From Nocardioides sp. URHA0020 (GTDB lineage Bacteria > Actinomycetota > Actinomycetes > Propionibacteriales > Nocardioidaceae), in the NCBI RefSeq assembly GCF_000620705.1, contig NZ_KK211166.1, positions 62,001 to 126,000 of the forward strand: DNA of 64,000 bases. Reading direction: 5' to 3'. Below the pieces are notes generated by a model that made no database searches, was not told the DNA's origin, and was given only the letters and a program-made list of their open reading frames with translations. Each line of letters starts with the position of its first letter. Position 1 is the first letter of the stretch. Position numbers and translations under genes: made by a program. Below are positions 55,356-63,769 of this stretch, in pieces.

Positions 55356-56253
55356 CGGGCGACTCCCCGGCGGCCGCGTCGTGGCGCACCGGGCAGCCGG
55401 CGACACCCGGCACCGGGAAGGTCCCGAGCCGCTCGACGTCGTAGCCGTGGGGGTAGCTGCGGATCTGCGGCAGGTCCTCGACCAGCTTGGGCTCCCTGCG
55501 CGCGGGGAACGCGCGCAGCAGCAGCCCGCGAGCCCTGAGCGCGCCACGTGAGAGGGCGACGACGGCGGCCGGCGGGTCGTCGTACCCGAAGGCCTCGCGC
55601 AGCGGCGGATCCATCAGCGACCGGCTGAACAGGCCCATCACCGGCCGGGCGACGCGCGGCTGGAAGCCGACCATCAGCGCCAGCGTGGCGTCGGCGACCC
55701 GGCGTCCACCCTCGTCGTACGCGAAGTGCTCGGCCTCGTAGGAGTCCATCAGCTCCTCGAAGCCGGCGTAGGTCTCCGGGACGTCCTTGATGTTCAGGTG
55801 CCGGCCCAGGGTCCGGTAGTACTGCACCGACGCCTCGACCTCGTGGGCGCTGAGCGGGCGCTTGCCGAAGTCGTCGAGCCAGCGCTTGGGCACGACGACG
55901 AACGTGCTCAGCACGTAGCGGAGCTCGTGGCCGGGGATGTCGTAGGCGCGGTGCATCTGGTTGATCCGCCGGATCGCGGTCCTGGCCTCGGGGTCCTCGA
56001 ACCCCAGCCGGGTCGGCGGCTCCAGCAGCAGCGCGGTGTCGTCGTACCGCTTCTGGGTCTGCTCGGTGAACTGGCCGGTCTCGTCGAGGAGCCGGCCGAT
56101 GCCGGGCACGGCGTACGTGCGGAAGAGCGCGAAGCCGAGCGCCTGGTTCATGTCCCACGGGAACTCGTGGCCGACGACGTTGGCGTAGATCTCGACGAAG
56201 TCGGTGGCCGGGTCGAGGGCGTCGTTGCGCCGCCTCCAGTGGTCGCGCCTCAT
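55342..56253 (-). CDS. Oxygenase MpaB family protein (DUF2236)
   Basis: 303 residues. The family patterns P-x-T-D-F, G-x-x-F-P-W-D, H-R-A-Y-D-I-P-G-H-E-L and R-Y-V-L-S-T-F are present. Characterised relatives include latex-clearing protein and the MpaB prenyl-chain cleaving oxygenase, and are heme proteins using conserved Arg/His/Lys. The function of this one is unknown. Its ATG is 48 bases from the divergent TetR start. Overlaps the metalloprotease end by 14 bases. Confidence 0.85.
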   Translation of the reverse strand: MRRDHWRRRNDALDPATDFVEIYANVVGHEFPWDMNQALGFALFRTYAVPGIGRLLDETGQFTEQTQKRYDDTALLLEPPTRLGFEDPEARTAIRRINQMHRAYDIPGHELRYVLSTFVVVPKRWLDDFGKRPLSAHEVEASVQYYRTLGRHLNIKDVPETYAGFEELMDSYEAEHFAYDEGGRRVADATLALMVGFQPRVARPVMGLFSRSLMDPPLREAFGYDDPPAAVVALSRGALRARGLLLRAFPARREPKLVEDLPQIRSYPHGYDVERLGTFPVPGVAGCPVRHDAAAGESPVSEA

Positions 56254-56261
56254 GGATGAGC

Positions 56262-56267
56262 AAACTA
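56262..56267 (-). promoter_or_regulatory. Leaderless-type -10 box of the MpaB-like gene
   Basis: TAGTTT on the minus strand, eight bases before the ATG at 56253. Confidence 0.42.
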
Positions 56268-56284
56268 GAGCACCCACTCCAGTT

Positions 56285-56292
56285 CTGTACAG
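56285..56292. promoter_or_regulatory. Candidate TetR operator core
   Basis: CTGTACAG, an 8-base perfect palindrome overlapping the tetR -10 box (TACAGT, 56288-56293). It lies in the 47-base gap between divergent starts. Short, so only moderate support. Confidence 0.4.
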
Positions 56293-56293
56293 T
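56288..56293 (+). promoter_or_regulatory. Leaderless-type -10 box of tetR
   Basis: TACAGT, seven bases before the GTG at 56301. It supports this start over an ATG at 56256 that would leave only a 2-base gap to mpaB. Confidence 0.48.
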
Positions 56294-56300
56294 GCCTCGG

Positions 56301-56903
56301 GTGCGTACCCCGGTGCAGACCCGCAGCACGTCGTCCTCCGACCGGATGCTCGACGCGACCCTCGAGCTGCTGGCCGTCGGCGGGCTGCAGGCGGTCACGG
56401 TGGCCGCGGTCGCCCGACGCGCCGAGACGTCGAACGGGTCGCTCTACCACCGGTTCGGCGGCCGGGCCGGGCTGCTGCGGGCGGCTCAGGACCGCGCGCT
56501 GACGGCGATCGAGCAGGAGACGGCGGCCTCCTTCGCCCGCGCCGACGCCGAGCCGGACGACGCCCGGGCGCTGCGACACCTGGCCCGGTCGGCGTTGGAG
56601 ATCTTCGCCCGGCACCGCGGCGCGATGCGCGCCTTCCTGGTCGAGGGCCAGGGCGACGCCGCCCTCGAGGCGCGCAACGAGCGCAGCTCCCACCTGCTGG
56701 CCACGACGGTGACCCGCTGGCTGCGGGACCGCTTCGACGCCTCGCGCCCCGACGCCGAGGCGGCCTGGCGGCTCCTCTTCGCACTCGGCGCCTCGCAGGC
56801 GCTCTTCGACGACGCCCGGGTCTCCCCCGGGTCGATCAGCGGCGCCGACTTCGCGGACGCCGTCGCGCGAGCCGTCGGGGCCGTCGTGGCGGGCAGCCGC
56901 TAG
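56301..56903 (+). CDS. TetR-family transcriptional regulator
   Basis: 200 residues. The TetR DNA-binding domain covers about 10-60 ([31 protein letters not shown]). The rest is helical and unrecognised. It is divergent from an MpaB-family oxygenase, the probable target. Its stop (TAG 56901-56903) overlaps that of prfB on the palindrome CTAG. Confidence 0.9.
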   Translation: MRTPVQTRSTSSSDRMLDATLELLAVGGLQAVTVAAVARRAETSNGSLYHRFGGRAGLLRAAQDRALTAIEQETAASFARADAEPDDARALRHLARSALEIFARHRGAMRAFLVEGQGDAALEARNERSSHLLATTVTRWLRDRFDASRPDAEAAWRLLFALGASQALFDDARVSPGSISGADFADAVARAVGAVVAGSR

Positions 56904-58018
56904 TTGGCGTCGGCCTTCTCGGAGCCGCGGCGCCAGCGGATGCCGGCCTCGAGGAAGCCGTCGAGGTCGCCGTCGAAGACCGCGGTCGGGTTGCCCTGCT
57001 CGTAGCCGGTGCGCAGGTCCTTGACGATCTGGTACGGGTTCAGCACGTAGTTGCGCATCTGGTCGCCCCAGCTCGCCTGCACGTCGCCGCGCAGGCCGTC
57101 GAGGTGCGCCTTCTCCTCGGCCTTCTTCAGGGCGAGGAGCTTGGCCTTGAGGACGACCATCGCGCTGGCCTTGTTCTGCAGCTGCGACTTCTCGTTCTGG
57201 CAGCTGACGACCGTGCCGGTGGGCAGGTGCGTGAGGCGGACGGCGGAGTCGGTGGTGTTGACGGACTGCCCACCCGGACCGCCGGAGCGGTAGACGTCGA
57301 CGCGGATCTCCTCGTCGGGGATGTCGATCTCGTCGGTCTGCTCGAGCACCGGCACGACCTCGACCGCGGCGAAGCTGGTCTGGCGGCGGCCCTGGTTGTC
57401 GAAGGGGCTGATCCGCACCAGGCGGTGGGTGCCGGCCTCGACGCTCAGCGTGCCGTAGGTGTACGGCGCGTGGATGGCGAAGGTGGCCGACTTGAGGCCG
57501 GCCTCCTCGGCGTACGACGTCTCGTAGACCTCGACCGGGTAGCCGTGCTGCTCGGCCCAGCGGGTGTACATCCGCATCAGGGTCTCGGCGAAGTCCGCGG
57601 CGTCGACGCCACCGGCGCCGGCGCGGATCGAGACCAGCGCCTCGCGGGCGTCGTACTCGCCGTTGAGCAGGGTGCGGACCTCGAGGCCCTCGACGACCTT
57701 CTGCACGCGGCCGAGCTCCAGCTCTGCGTCGGCCAGCGCGGCCTCGTCACCCTCGTCGCGGCCGAGCTCGACCATGATCTCGAGGTCCTCGATGCGTCCC
57801 CGGAGCGCGGTCACGCGGTCCAGCTCGCCCTGGAGGGCGGAGAGGCGGCCGGTCACGCGGGTGGCGTTCTCCTGGTCGTCCCACAGGTCGGGTGCGGCGA
57901 CCTGCTCGCCGAGGTCGGCGATGTCGCGGCGCATCGCGTCGATGTCGAGCACCTGCTCGATGGTGTGCATCGTCGCCTGGAGCTGGCTGATCTTGGTGTC
58001 GAAGTCCGGTCCTGCCAC
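56900..58018 (-). CDS. prfB: Peptide chain release factor 2
   Basis: 372 residues; releases peptides at UGA and UAA. S-P-F at 204-206 is the stop-codon recognition tripeptide of RF2, and G-G-Q at 249-251 contacts the peptidyl-transferase centre. The coding frame is continuous, with no programmed +1 frameshift of the E. coli type. GTG at 58016-58018 gives the normal N-terminus and lies eight bases after TAACCT. It stands near ftsEX-smpB-ssrA as in other actinobacteria, but four genes are inserted between it and ftsE. Confidence 0.96.
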   Translation of the reverse strand: MAGPDFDTKISQLQATMHTIEQVLDIDAMRRDIADLGEQVAAPDLWDDQENATRVTGRLSALQGELDRVTALRGRIEDLEIMVELGRDEGDEAALADAELELGRVQKVVEGLEVRTLLNGEYDAREALVSIRAGAGGVDAADFAETLMRMYTRWAEQHGYPVEVYETSYAEEAGLKSATFAIHAPYTYGTLSVEAGTHRLVRISPFDNQGRRQTSFAAVEVVPVLEQTDEIDIPDEEIRVDVYRSGGPGGQSVNTTDSAVRLTHLPTGTVVSCQNEKSQLQNKASAMVVLKAKLLALKKAEEKAHLDGLRGDVQASWGDQMRNYVLNPYQIVKDLRTGYEQGNPTAVFDGDLDGFLEAGIRWRRGSEKADAN

Positions 58019-58026
58019 AAGGAGCA

Positions 58027-58032
58027 AGGTTA
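58027..58032 (-). promoter_or_regulatory. Leaderless-type -10 box of prfB
   Basis: TAACCT on the minus strand, eight bases before the prfB GTG. Confidence 0.42.
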
Positions 58033-58052
58033 CGGGTCGCAGGCTGAGCGGC

Positions 58053-58805
58053 CTACTCCGCAGGCCGGTCGGAGATCGGCAGCTCGGCCCAGACCAGCTT
58101 GCCCCCGGTCTCGGCGACGTCCATCCCCCACGACGCGGCCAGGGCGCCGACCAGGTGCAGCCCGCGGCCGTGCTCCTCGTCGTCGGTCAGCGGCTGCGGC
58201 TCCGGCGTGCCGGTGCCGTCGTCGTTGACCTCGATGCGCAGCGCCGCGTCGCTCGAGGCCAGGCGGACCCGGTAGGACGAGTGCGCGTGGGTGAGCGCGT
58301 TGGCGGCGAGCTCGCTCACCACGAGCAGCGCGTCGTCGAGCGGGTCGACGATGCCCCACGCCGCCAGCTGCCGCTTCACGAAGCGTCGGGCGTCGCTGAC
58401 GCTGCTGAGGTCGTGCGGCAGGTCGATGATCGCCTCGTTGTCCGCCGTCCGTCCGACGGACTCGAGCAGGTCGACGAGGTAGCCGAGGTCGGCGTCCTTG
58501 ATCACGAATCCGGCCGCGTTGGCGTCGATCCAGGCACGGTCGACGGTCTCGAGGCCGGAGAAGATCACGACCTTGGAGCCGGGCGACATCTCCCGGACGC
58601 GCGAGAGGACCTCCTGCCCGGCGATGTCGGGCAGGCCGAGGTCGAGTACGACGACGTCGGGGTGCAGCTCGGCAGCGAGCTGGACGGCTTCGGCTCCGTC
58701 CGCCGCCTCACCCACCACCTCGAAGCCGCCCCGGACACGGAGCGAGGTGCGGACGAGCCGGCGCACCTCCACGACGTCATCCACCAGGAGGACGCGGATC
58801 GGCAC
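58053..58805 (-). CDS. Response-regulator receiver fused to an RsbW-like ATPase
   Basis: 250 residues. Receiver 1-125 with phospho-Asp55 (V-L-D-L-G-L-P-D) and Lys103. It is followed, without a DNA-binding domain, by a GHKL ATPase domain at about 135-245 with N-box E164-L-A-A-N-A, G1 N-D-D-G-T-G and G2 G-R-G-L-H-L-V. This is like anti-sigma kinases of the RsbW/SpoIIAB type, which switch partners by phosphorylating anti-anti-sigma factors. A phosphorylation-controlled anti-sigma kinase is likely. No sigma or STAS gene is adjacent. Confidence 0.88.
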   Translation of the reverse strand: MPIRVLLVDDVVEVRRLVRTSLRVRGGFEVVGEAADGAEAVQLAAELHPDVVVLDLGLPDIAGQEVLSRVREMSPGSKVVIFSGLETVDRAWIDANAAGFVIKDADLGYLVDLLESVGRTADNEAIIDLPHDLSSVSDARRFVKRQLAAWGIVDPLDDALLVVSELAANALTHAHSSYRVRLASSDAALRIEVNDDGTGTPEPQPLTDDEEHGRGLHLVGALAASWGMDVAETGGKLVWAELPISDRPAE

Positions 58806-58811
58806 GCCCGC

Positions 58812-58817
58812 AGCCTA
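58812..58817 (-). promoter_or_regulatory. Leaderless-type -10 box of the receiver-ATPase gene
   Basis: TAGGCT on the minus strand, six bases before the GTG at 58803-58805. The same hexamer occurs before mec and ftsE. Confidence 0.48.
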
Positions 58818-58858
58818 GGCGGTGACCGACCGTTGTGGGCGCCTATCCGCAGCGCGTC

Positions 58859-61201
58859 TCAGGTCGCGTCGTCGGGAGCGGTCGCACCCGCGCGGGCGAG
58901 CCGGACGACGAACGCGCCGGGCACGTCGGCGACCGGGGGCCGGTAGGTGGCGTCACCGCCGTGGGCGCGCGCCAGCTGTCGGACGATGAAGAGCCCCAGG
59001 CCGGTCCCGCCGCGGGCCCGGCCGGTGGAGAACCGCTCGAAGAGCCGGTCCCGCATCTCCGGGGGCACGCCGGCTCCGGAGTCCTGCACCGTGACCACCA
59101 CGTCGGGGCCGTCCTCCCCGGCCGTGACGGTCACCGGACCGGCGCCGTGCACGAGCGCGTTGCCGATGAGGTTGTCGAGGGCCTGCCCCAGTCGTCCGGC
59201 GTCACCGACCACCGCCAGGTCGGCGCCGTCGACGTCGGCCTCGATGACCACCCCGGGGTGCGTACGACGAGCCGCGGCGACCGACTCGACGACCACCCGG
59301 GCGACGTCGACCCGCTCGTGCCCGAGCTCGAGGCGGCTGGACTGGAGGCGGGAGGCGGTCAGCAGGTCGTCGAGCAGCCGCCGGAGCCGGGTGGCGCTGC
59401 TGCCCATGCCGAGCAGCAGCTCCTCACGCTCGACGTCGTCGAGCTCGGGCCAGTGGGCGACCAGCATGTCCGCCGTACCCCCGAGGACGGCGACCGGGGT
59501 GCGCAGCTCGTGCGCGGTGACGGCGAGGAAGTGGGTCTGGTCGTCGGCCGCCTGCTGGAGCCGGGCGTTGGCCTCGGTGAGGGCGGCCGCGGTGCGCTCC
59601 TGCTCCTCGAGCATCAGCCGACGCTCGGTGATGTCCCGGGTCACCTTCGCGAAGCCCACGTGCCGGCCCTGGGAGTCGTGCACCGCCGTGATGATGACGT
59701 TGGCCCAGAAGCGGGTGCCGTCCTTGCGGATCCGCCAGCCCTCCTCCTCGTAGCGACCGTCGCGCAGGGCCAGCTCGAGCTCGTCCTCGGGGTGCCGCGA
59801 CTCCTGCAGCTCCGTCGGGTAGAAGGTGCGGAAGTGACGGCCGATGATCTCGTCGGCCGCGAAGCCCTTGAGGCGTTGGGCCCCGGCGTTCCAGCTCGCG
59901 ACCAGCCCCTGGGGCGAGAGCATGAAGATCGCGTAGTCCGAGACGGTCTCGACGAGCAGCCGGAAGCGCTCCTCGCTGGCGCGCAGGGCCTCCTCCTGCT
60001 CACGACGACGGGTCACGTCGCGGGTGACCTTGGCGAAGCCGACATGGCGACCGTCGCGGTCACGGACCGCGGTGATCAGCACGGTCGCCCAGAAGCGGCT
60101 GCCGTCCTTGCGGATCCGCCAGCCCTCCTCCTCGTAGTGACCGTCGCGCAGCGCCAGCTCGAGCTCGCGCTCGGGGTGGCCGGACTCCCGGACCTCGGGC
60201 GGGTAGAAGGTGCTGAAGTGCCGGCCGACGATCTCGTCCTCGGCGTACCCCTTGATCCGTTGCGCTCCGGCGTTCCAGCTCTCGACCAGGCCCTCCGGGG
60301 ACAGCATCAGGATCGCGTAGTCGTCGACGTTGTCCACGAGGAGACGGAAGCGGACCTCGCTGCGTCGCAGCTCCTCCTCGGCTGCTCGCTGCACGGTGAC
60401 GTCCTGCACCTGCACGAAGAGGTAGAGGGGTCGGCGGCTGCTGTCGAGGACGGGCGCGAAGGTCGCCACGACCCGACGTCGACCCGTCGCCCCGGTGACC
60501 TCGTGCTCGAGCTGGCCGATCTCCTCGGTGCCGGTGAGGATCCCGCGGAGCAGGGTGTCGAGGGCGCCGCGCGAGGCGCCGGCGAAGGCGGCGTACGACG
60601 TGCCGACGAGCTCGTCGACCGAGCGGCCCACGATCGCGGCGAGCGACCGGTTGGCCCGGACGATCCGGCCCGCGAGCGTCACCGTCGCCATCCCGATGGC
60701 CGCGTCCTCGAAGACCTCCCGGAAGCGCTCGAGGTGCTCGCGCAGCACCCGGCGCTCGCCGTCCTCGGCCTCGGGCGGCGCCGCCGGGCTGACCGGCGGC
60801 GGTGACGCCTGCGGGTCGAGCAGCTGCACCAGCTCGGCCGCGAGGGTGTCGAGCGCGGTGGACTTCTCAAGGAAGGCCGAGGCGCCGAGCTCGGCGGCCC
60901 GGTGGGCCAGGCCCTCCTCCTGGAAGCCGCTGTACATCACCACGCGGCTCCCGGGCGAGACCTCGAGGATGCGCGGCAGGGCCTCGAGCCCGTCCATCAC
61001 CGGCATGGAGACGTCGAGCAGCACCAGCGCGGGCTGCAGCTCGCCGGCGACCTCGACCGCCTCGGCGCCGTTGCCGGCCTCGCCGACGACGTCGAGCAGG
61101 CCCGACAGGCGGAGCCGGGTGCGGACCAGGGCGCGCACCTCGGCCGCGTCGTCGACCACGACGATCGTCGGTCGCGTCGTCGTCTCCCCGCCCGCGGCCA
61201 C
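58859..61201 (-). CDS. Hybrid histidine kinase with N-terminal receiver and three PAS domains
   Basis: 780 residues. Receiver at about 12-130 (phospho-Asp63 in L-L-D-V-S-M-P), PAS1 about 150-275, PAS2 about 284-400, PAS3 about 410-527, then HisKA with His564 in V-T-A-H-E-L-R-T-P and a HATPase domain with D-N-L-I-G-N-A and G-T-G-L-G-L-F. No membrane segment, so cytoplasmic. PAS2 and PAS3 are near-identical in long stretches (R-Y/H-E-E-E-G-W-R-I-R-K-D-G), an internal duplication. PAS domains may bind small ligands or sense redox. It lies just upstream of the receiver-RsbW gene, in the same direction. Confidence 0.92.
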   Translation of the reverse strand: MAAGGETTTRPTIVVVDDAAEVRALVRTRLRLSGLLDVVGEAGNGAEAVEVAGELQPALVLLDVSMPVMDGLEALPRILEVSPGSRVVMYSGFQEEGLAHRAAELGASAFLEKSTALDTLAAELVQLLDPQASPPPVSPAAPPEAEDGERRVLREHLERFREVFEDAAIGMATVTLAGRIVRANRSLAAIVGRSVDELVGTSYAAFAGASRGALDTLLRGILTGTEEIGQLEHEVTGATGRRRVVATFAPVLDSSRRPLYLFVQVQDVTVQRAAEEELRRSEVRFRLLVDNVDDYAILMLSPEGLVESWNAGAQRIKGYAEDEIVGRHFSTFYPPEVRESGHPERELELALRDGHYEEEGWRIRKDGSRFWATVLITAVRDRDGRHVGFAKVTRDVTRRREQEEALRASEERFRLLVETVSDYAIFMLSPQGLVASWNAGAQRLKGFAADEIIGRHFRTFYPTELQESRHPEDELELALRDGRYEEEGWRIRKDGTRFWANVIITAVHDSQGRHVGFAKVTRDITERRLMLEEQERTAAALTEANARLQQAADDQTHFLAVTAHELRTPVAVLGGTADMLVAHWPELDDVEREELLLGMGSSATRLRRLLDDLLTASRLQSSRLELGHERVDVARVVVESVAAARRTHPGVVIEADVDGADLAVVGDAGRLGQALDNLIGNALVHGAGPVTVTAGEDGPDVVVTVQDSGAGVPPEMRDRLFERFSTGRARGGTGLGLFIVRQLARAHGGDATYRPPVADVPGAFVVRLARAGATAPDDAT

Positions 61202-61207
61202 GGACGG

Positions 61208-61213
61208 AACCTA
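61208..61213 (-). promoter_or_regulatory. Leaderless-type -10 box of the hybrid kinase gene
   Basis: TAGGTT on the minus strand, six bases before the GTG at 61199-61201. Confidence 0.48.
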
Positions 61214-61250
61214 ACCCACCACGCCGCCCGCTGTCGTGACCGGATCCGGA

Positions 61251-62711
61251 CTACGCCGCCCAGCGGGCTCGGCCGACCAGCCGCACCCGCAGGATGCGCT
61301 GGGCGCCGTCGTTGCGGACGATGACGAGCCGGTCGACGGAGCGACCGGGCCGGGTGGCGCGGAAGACGACCCTGACCCGCAGCCGCTCGCCGGGGTCGAG
61401 CGCGAAGTGGCGGTGCGCCCCGCTCACCCGGAAGGGCGCCGCCAGTCCGCCGAGCCGACCGGAGACCCGGTGCTTGCCCGCGTTGCGGACCACGACGGTC
61501 CGCACGACCCTCGCACCGGGGCGGGTGGAGATCAGCCTGACCGAGGTCTTCGACAGCGTCAGCGGGACCGCACCCGTGACGCCGGGCGTCCCCTCGCTCG
61601 TCTTCGGCACCCGGGCCGCCACCACGACGTCGTCGAGCCCGACCGAGGCGGTGGCACCGTTGGTGTCGGTCACGGTGACGACGAACGAGTAGGCCCTGGC
61701 GGCACCCGTCTCGTTGGACGGCAGCTGGACCTGCGCGCCGTACGCCGCTTCGCCTCCGGTGCCGGGCAGCGAGGCGGCGCGCGTGCTGATGTCCGGCCCG
61801 GACACCGAGACCCTGACCGTCGAGACGTCGACGTCGTCGGTCGCCCGGACGCCGACGTCGACCACCCCGCCGTGGGCGGGCAGCGTGGTGGGGGTGACCG
61901 AGGCGCTGGTGATCTCCGGTGGGTCATCGACCGGCGGATCGGTGGGCGGGTCCGTCGGCGGGTCGGTGCCCGCCACCGTCACCTGCCCCGCGTTGACGAT
62001 GCGCTCCTGCCCGATGTCGTCCTGGGCGTAGACGGTGATGTCGTAGACGACCGGGCCCGTCGTGCCGTTGCCGGGCGCGACCCAGGTGCCGGCGTACCTG
62101 CTCCCACCCCCGCCGGCCAGGTCGACGACGTACTCGCTGCCGATCTGGTCCCTGGCGGTCGCGTGGACCGACGAGACCGAGCGGTCGTCGCTGGCGTAGG
62201 CGGAGATGCTGACCGAGTCGCCCCCGGGCCCGACGGCGCGCGGCGACACGTCCTCGCCCCACACGGACGGGAGCTCGTCGAACGGCGTGACGCCCGCCTG
62301 CGAGATGTCACCCAGGAGCTCCTGCGTGGTGCCCTCGTGGTCGTCGACGGCCGTGACCTCGACGGACCAGCTGACCGGGGAGTCGGACGGGTTCGACGGC
62401 AGGTAGAGCCCGCCGGTCCAGGTGCCGCCCTCCGGCGGCCCGCCGAGCGTGGCGGCGACGGTCTCGCCGCTGTTGCTGGAGTACGCCGTCGCGACCACCG
62501 CCGTCAGCGAGCCGTCGGGGTCGGCCGCGGAGACGCTCAGCTCGACCGAGCCCCCGTCGGTGCCCACCGAGCCCGGCGACGCGACGAAGGAGCCCAGCAC
62601 CGGCAGCGCGTTGTCCGGTGGCCCGTCGGCGAGCGCGGGGGCAGCCGTCACGGCGGCGGCCACGAGCGCGAGCACGACGACCAGCGGCAGCCGAGAGCCT
62701 TGAGCAGTCAC
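61251..62711 (-). CDS. Exported protein with Ig-like modules and a C-terminal ASH-like domain
   Basis: 486 residues. Signal about 8-28, then two beta-rich Ig-like modules rich in D-x-D-G and V-V-x-T-A-V, a Thr-Asp-Pro-Pro linker (T-D-P-P repeated) near 250, another Ig-like module, and a C-terminal domain with L-D-P-G-E-R-L-R-V-R-V-V-F that resembles ASH/choice-of-anchor D-type modules. No enzyme motif. Probably an adhesin or wall-associated protein. Confidence 0.72.
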   Translation of the reverse strand: MTAQGSRLPLVVVLALVAAAVTAAPALADGPPDNALPVLGSFVASPGSVGTDGGSVELSVSAADPDGSLTAVVATAYSSNSGETVAATLGGPPEGGTWTGGLYLPSNPSDSPVSWSVEVTAVDDHEGTTQELLGDISQAGVTPFDELPSVWGEDVSPRAVGPGGDSVSISAYASDDRSVSSVHATARDQIGSEYVVDLAGGGGSRYAGTWVAPGNGTTGPVVYDITVYAQDDIGQERIVNAGQVTVAGTDPPTDPPTDPPVDDPPEITSASVTPTTLPAHGGVVDVGVRATDDVDVSTVRVSVSGPDISTRAASLPGTGGEAAYGAQVQLPSNETGAARAYSFVVTVTDTNGATASVGLDDVVVAARVPKTSEGTPGVTGAVPLTLSKTSVRLISTRPGARVVRTVVVRNAGKHRVSGRLGGLAAPFRVSGAHRHFALDPGERLRVRVVFRATRPGRSVDRLVIVRNDGAQRILRVRLVGRARWAA

Positions 62712-62799
62712 GGGACCTCCACGGGCGCGGTCCTCCCAAGCTAGCCACGCGGGGAGGGGGCCGCATGACCCATCCGGGCCCCGGGTCGGCGCGTGGGGG

Positions 62800-63273
62800 C
62801 TACCGCCGACCGAACACCTGCGAGACCCACCAGAACCCGTCGCGGTCGCGGTAGGCGCCGATCCCCATCAGCCGGTACTGCGGGCGCAGGATGTTCTGCC
62901 GGTGACCCGGGGAGTGCATCCAGCCGGTGTTGACCACCGCCCGGCCGCTCCGGTAGCCGGCCGCGATGTTCTCCCCCGTCCAGGAGGTGTGGCAGCGCTT
63001 GGCGATGGCCCCCAGCGACTGGTGCTCCAGCTTGCCCGTGCGGGCCATGTGCCTGGCCCACCGCTTGGCCATCGTCGTCAGGCAGGCGGACTTCTTCAGC
63101 CGCACCCGGTCGTGCTTGACCCGCTGCACGTTGGTCGCCTTGAAGGCCGCGTGGGAGTACGTCGCCGCCGGGCTCGCCTTCGCGGCGACGGCCTGGACCG
63201 GGACGAGCCAGGGCGAGACCGCGAGGACGGCGGCGGCCAGCAGGAGGGTGGTGGATCGAAGAGCCGAGAACAT
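62800..63273 (-). CDS. Exported CAP-domain (SCP/PR-1-like) protein
   Basis: 157 residues. Signal about 10-31 ending V-A-A-K. CAP signatures are H-x-S-L-G near the middle, T-G-E-N-I-A, M-H-S-P-G-H-R-Q-N-I-L and G-I-G-A-Y. CAP proteins are exported and of varied function, some with lipid or wall-binding activity. Short for the family but with all motifs. Preceded by no strong ribosome site visible. Confidence 0.88.
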   Translation of the reverse strand: MFSALRSTTLLLAAAVLAVSPWLVPVQAVAAKASPAATYSHAAFKATNVQRVKHDRVRLKKSACLTTMAKRWARHMARTGKLEHQSLGAIAKRCHTSWTGENIAAGYRSGRAVVNTGWMHSPGHRQNILRPQYRLMGIGAYRDRDGFWWVSQVFGRR

Positions 63274-63325
63274 GACACTCCAGACGAGTCGGCGTGGCGC
63301 AGGTGCGTCGTCACGCTAACCCGAC

Positions 63326-63769
63326 TCATCGATCGGCAACCACCACGGCCGACCCGGTCGCGCCGATCGTGGCCACGCCCGGAGACCCCGGGACGGTGAG
63401 CGGCAGGTCGAGCGGCGCGGTGACGTGCACCGTCACGGTGGAGGTGGCGGCATCAAGGTCGACGTCGAAGGACAGGCCGGGATAGTCGGCGTACGCACCC
63501 GAGCCGGCGAGGAACTCCCGCACCGAGCCGCGGACCCGGTCGACGCTCAGGTCGAGCCGTCCCTGGGGCACCCCGCCGCCGTACACCTCCTCGCCGGTGG
63601 CGCCGAGGTCGGCGGCCCGCAGGGCGGCACCGTCGGCGACCGTGTCGAGGCTCTGCCGCTGGAGATACGCCGCCGACACGTCGACGACCGCGGCGACGGC
63701 CATCGCCAGGACGAGCGCCAACCCGACGATCAGGACGGTGGTCGCCCCGTCCTCGTCACGGCGCCCCAT
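63326..63769 (-). CDS. TadE/TadG-related pilus assembly protein
   Basis: 147 residues. D-E-D-G-A-T-T-V-L-I near the start, followed by one membrane segment (about 11-32), is the TadE/TadG-type N-terminus that places these pseudopilins in the membrane. The remainder is Val/Ala/Gly/Asp rich with no catalytic motif. It overlaps by 14 bases the end of another tad-type gene. Probably part of a Flp/Tad pilus cluster continuing outside the window. Confidence 0.75.
   Translation of the reverse strand: MGRRDEDGATTVLIVGLALVLAMAVAAVVDVSAAYLQRQSLDTVADGAALRAADLGATGEEVYGGGVPQGRLDLSVDRVRGSVREFLAGSGAYADYPGLSFDVDLDAATSTVTVHVTAPLDLPLTVPGSPGVATIGATGSAVVVADR

Noticed and set aside
57900..58018. Programmed frameshift in prfB as in E. 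coli
   Set aside because: The frame is continuous from GTG to stop and there is no in-frame UGA or slippery site.
59621..60352. Assembly duplication in the hybrid kinase
   Set aside because: The two PAS repeats differ at many codons, so this is a true, diverged gene-internal duplication.
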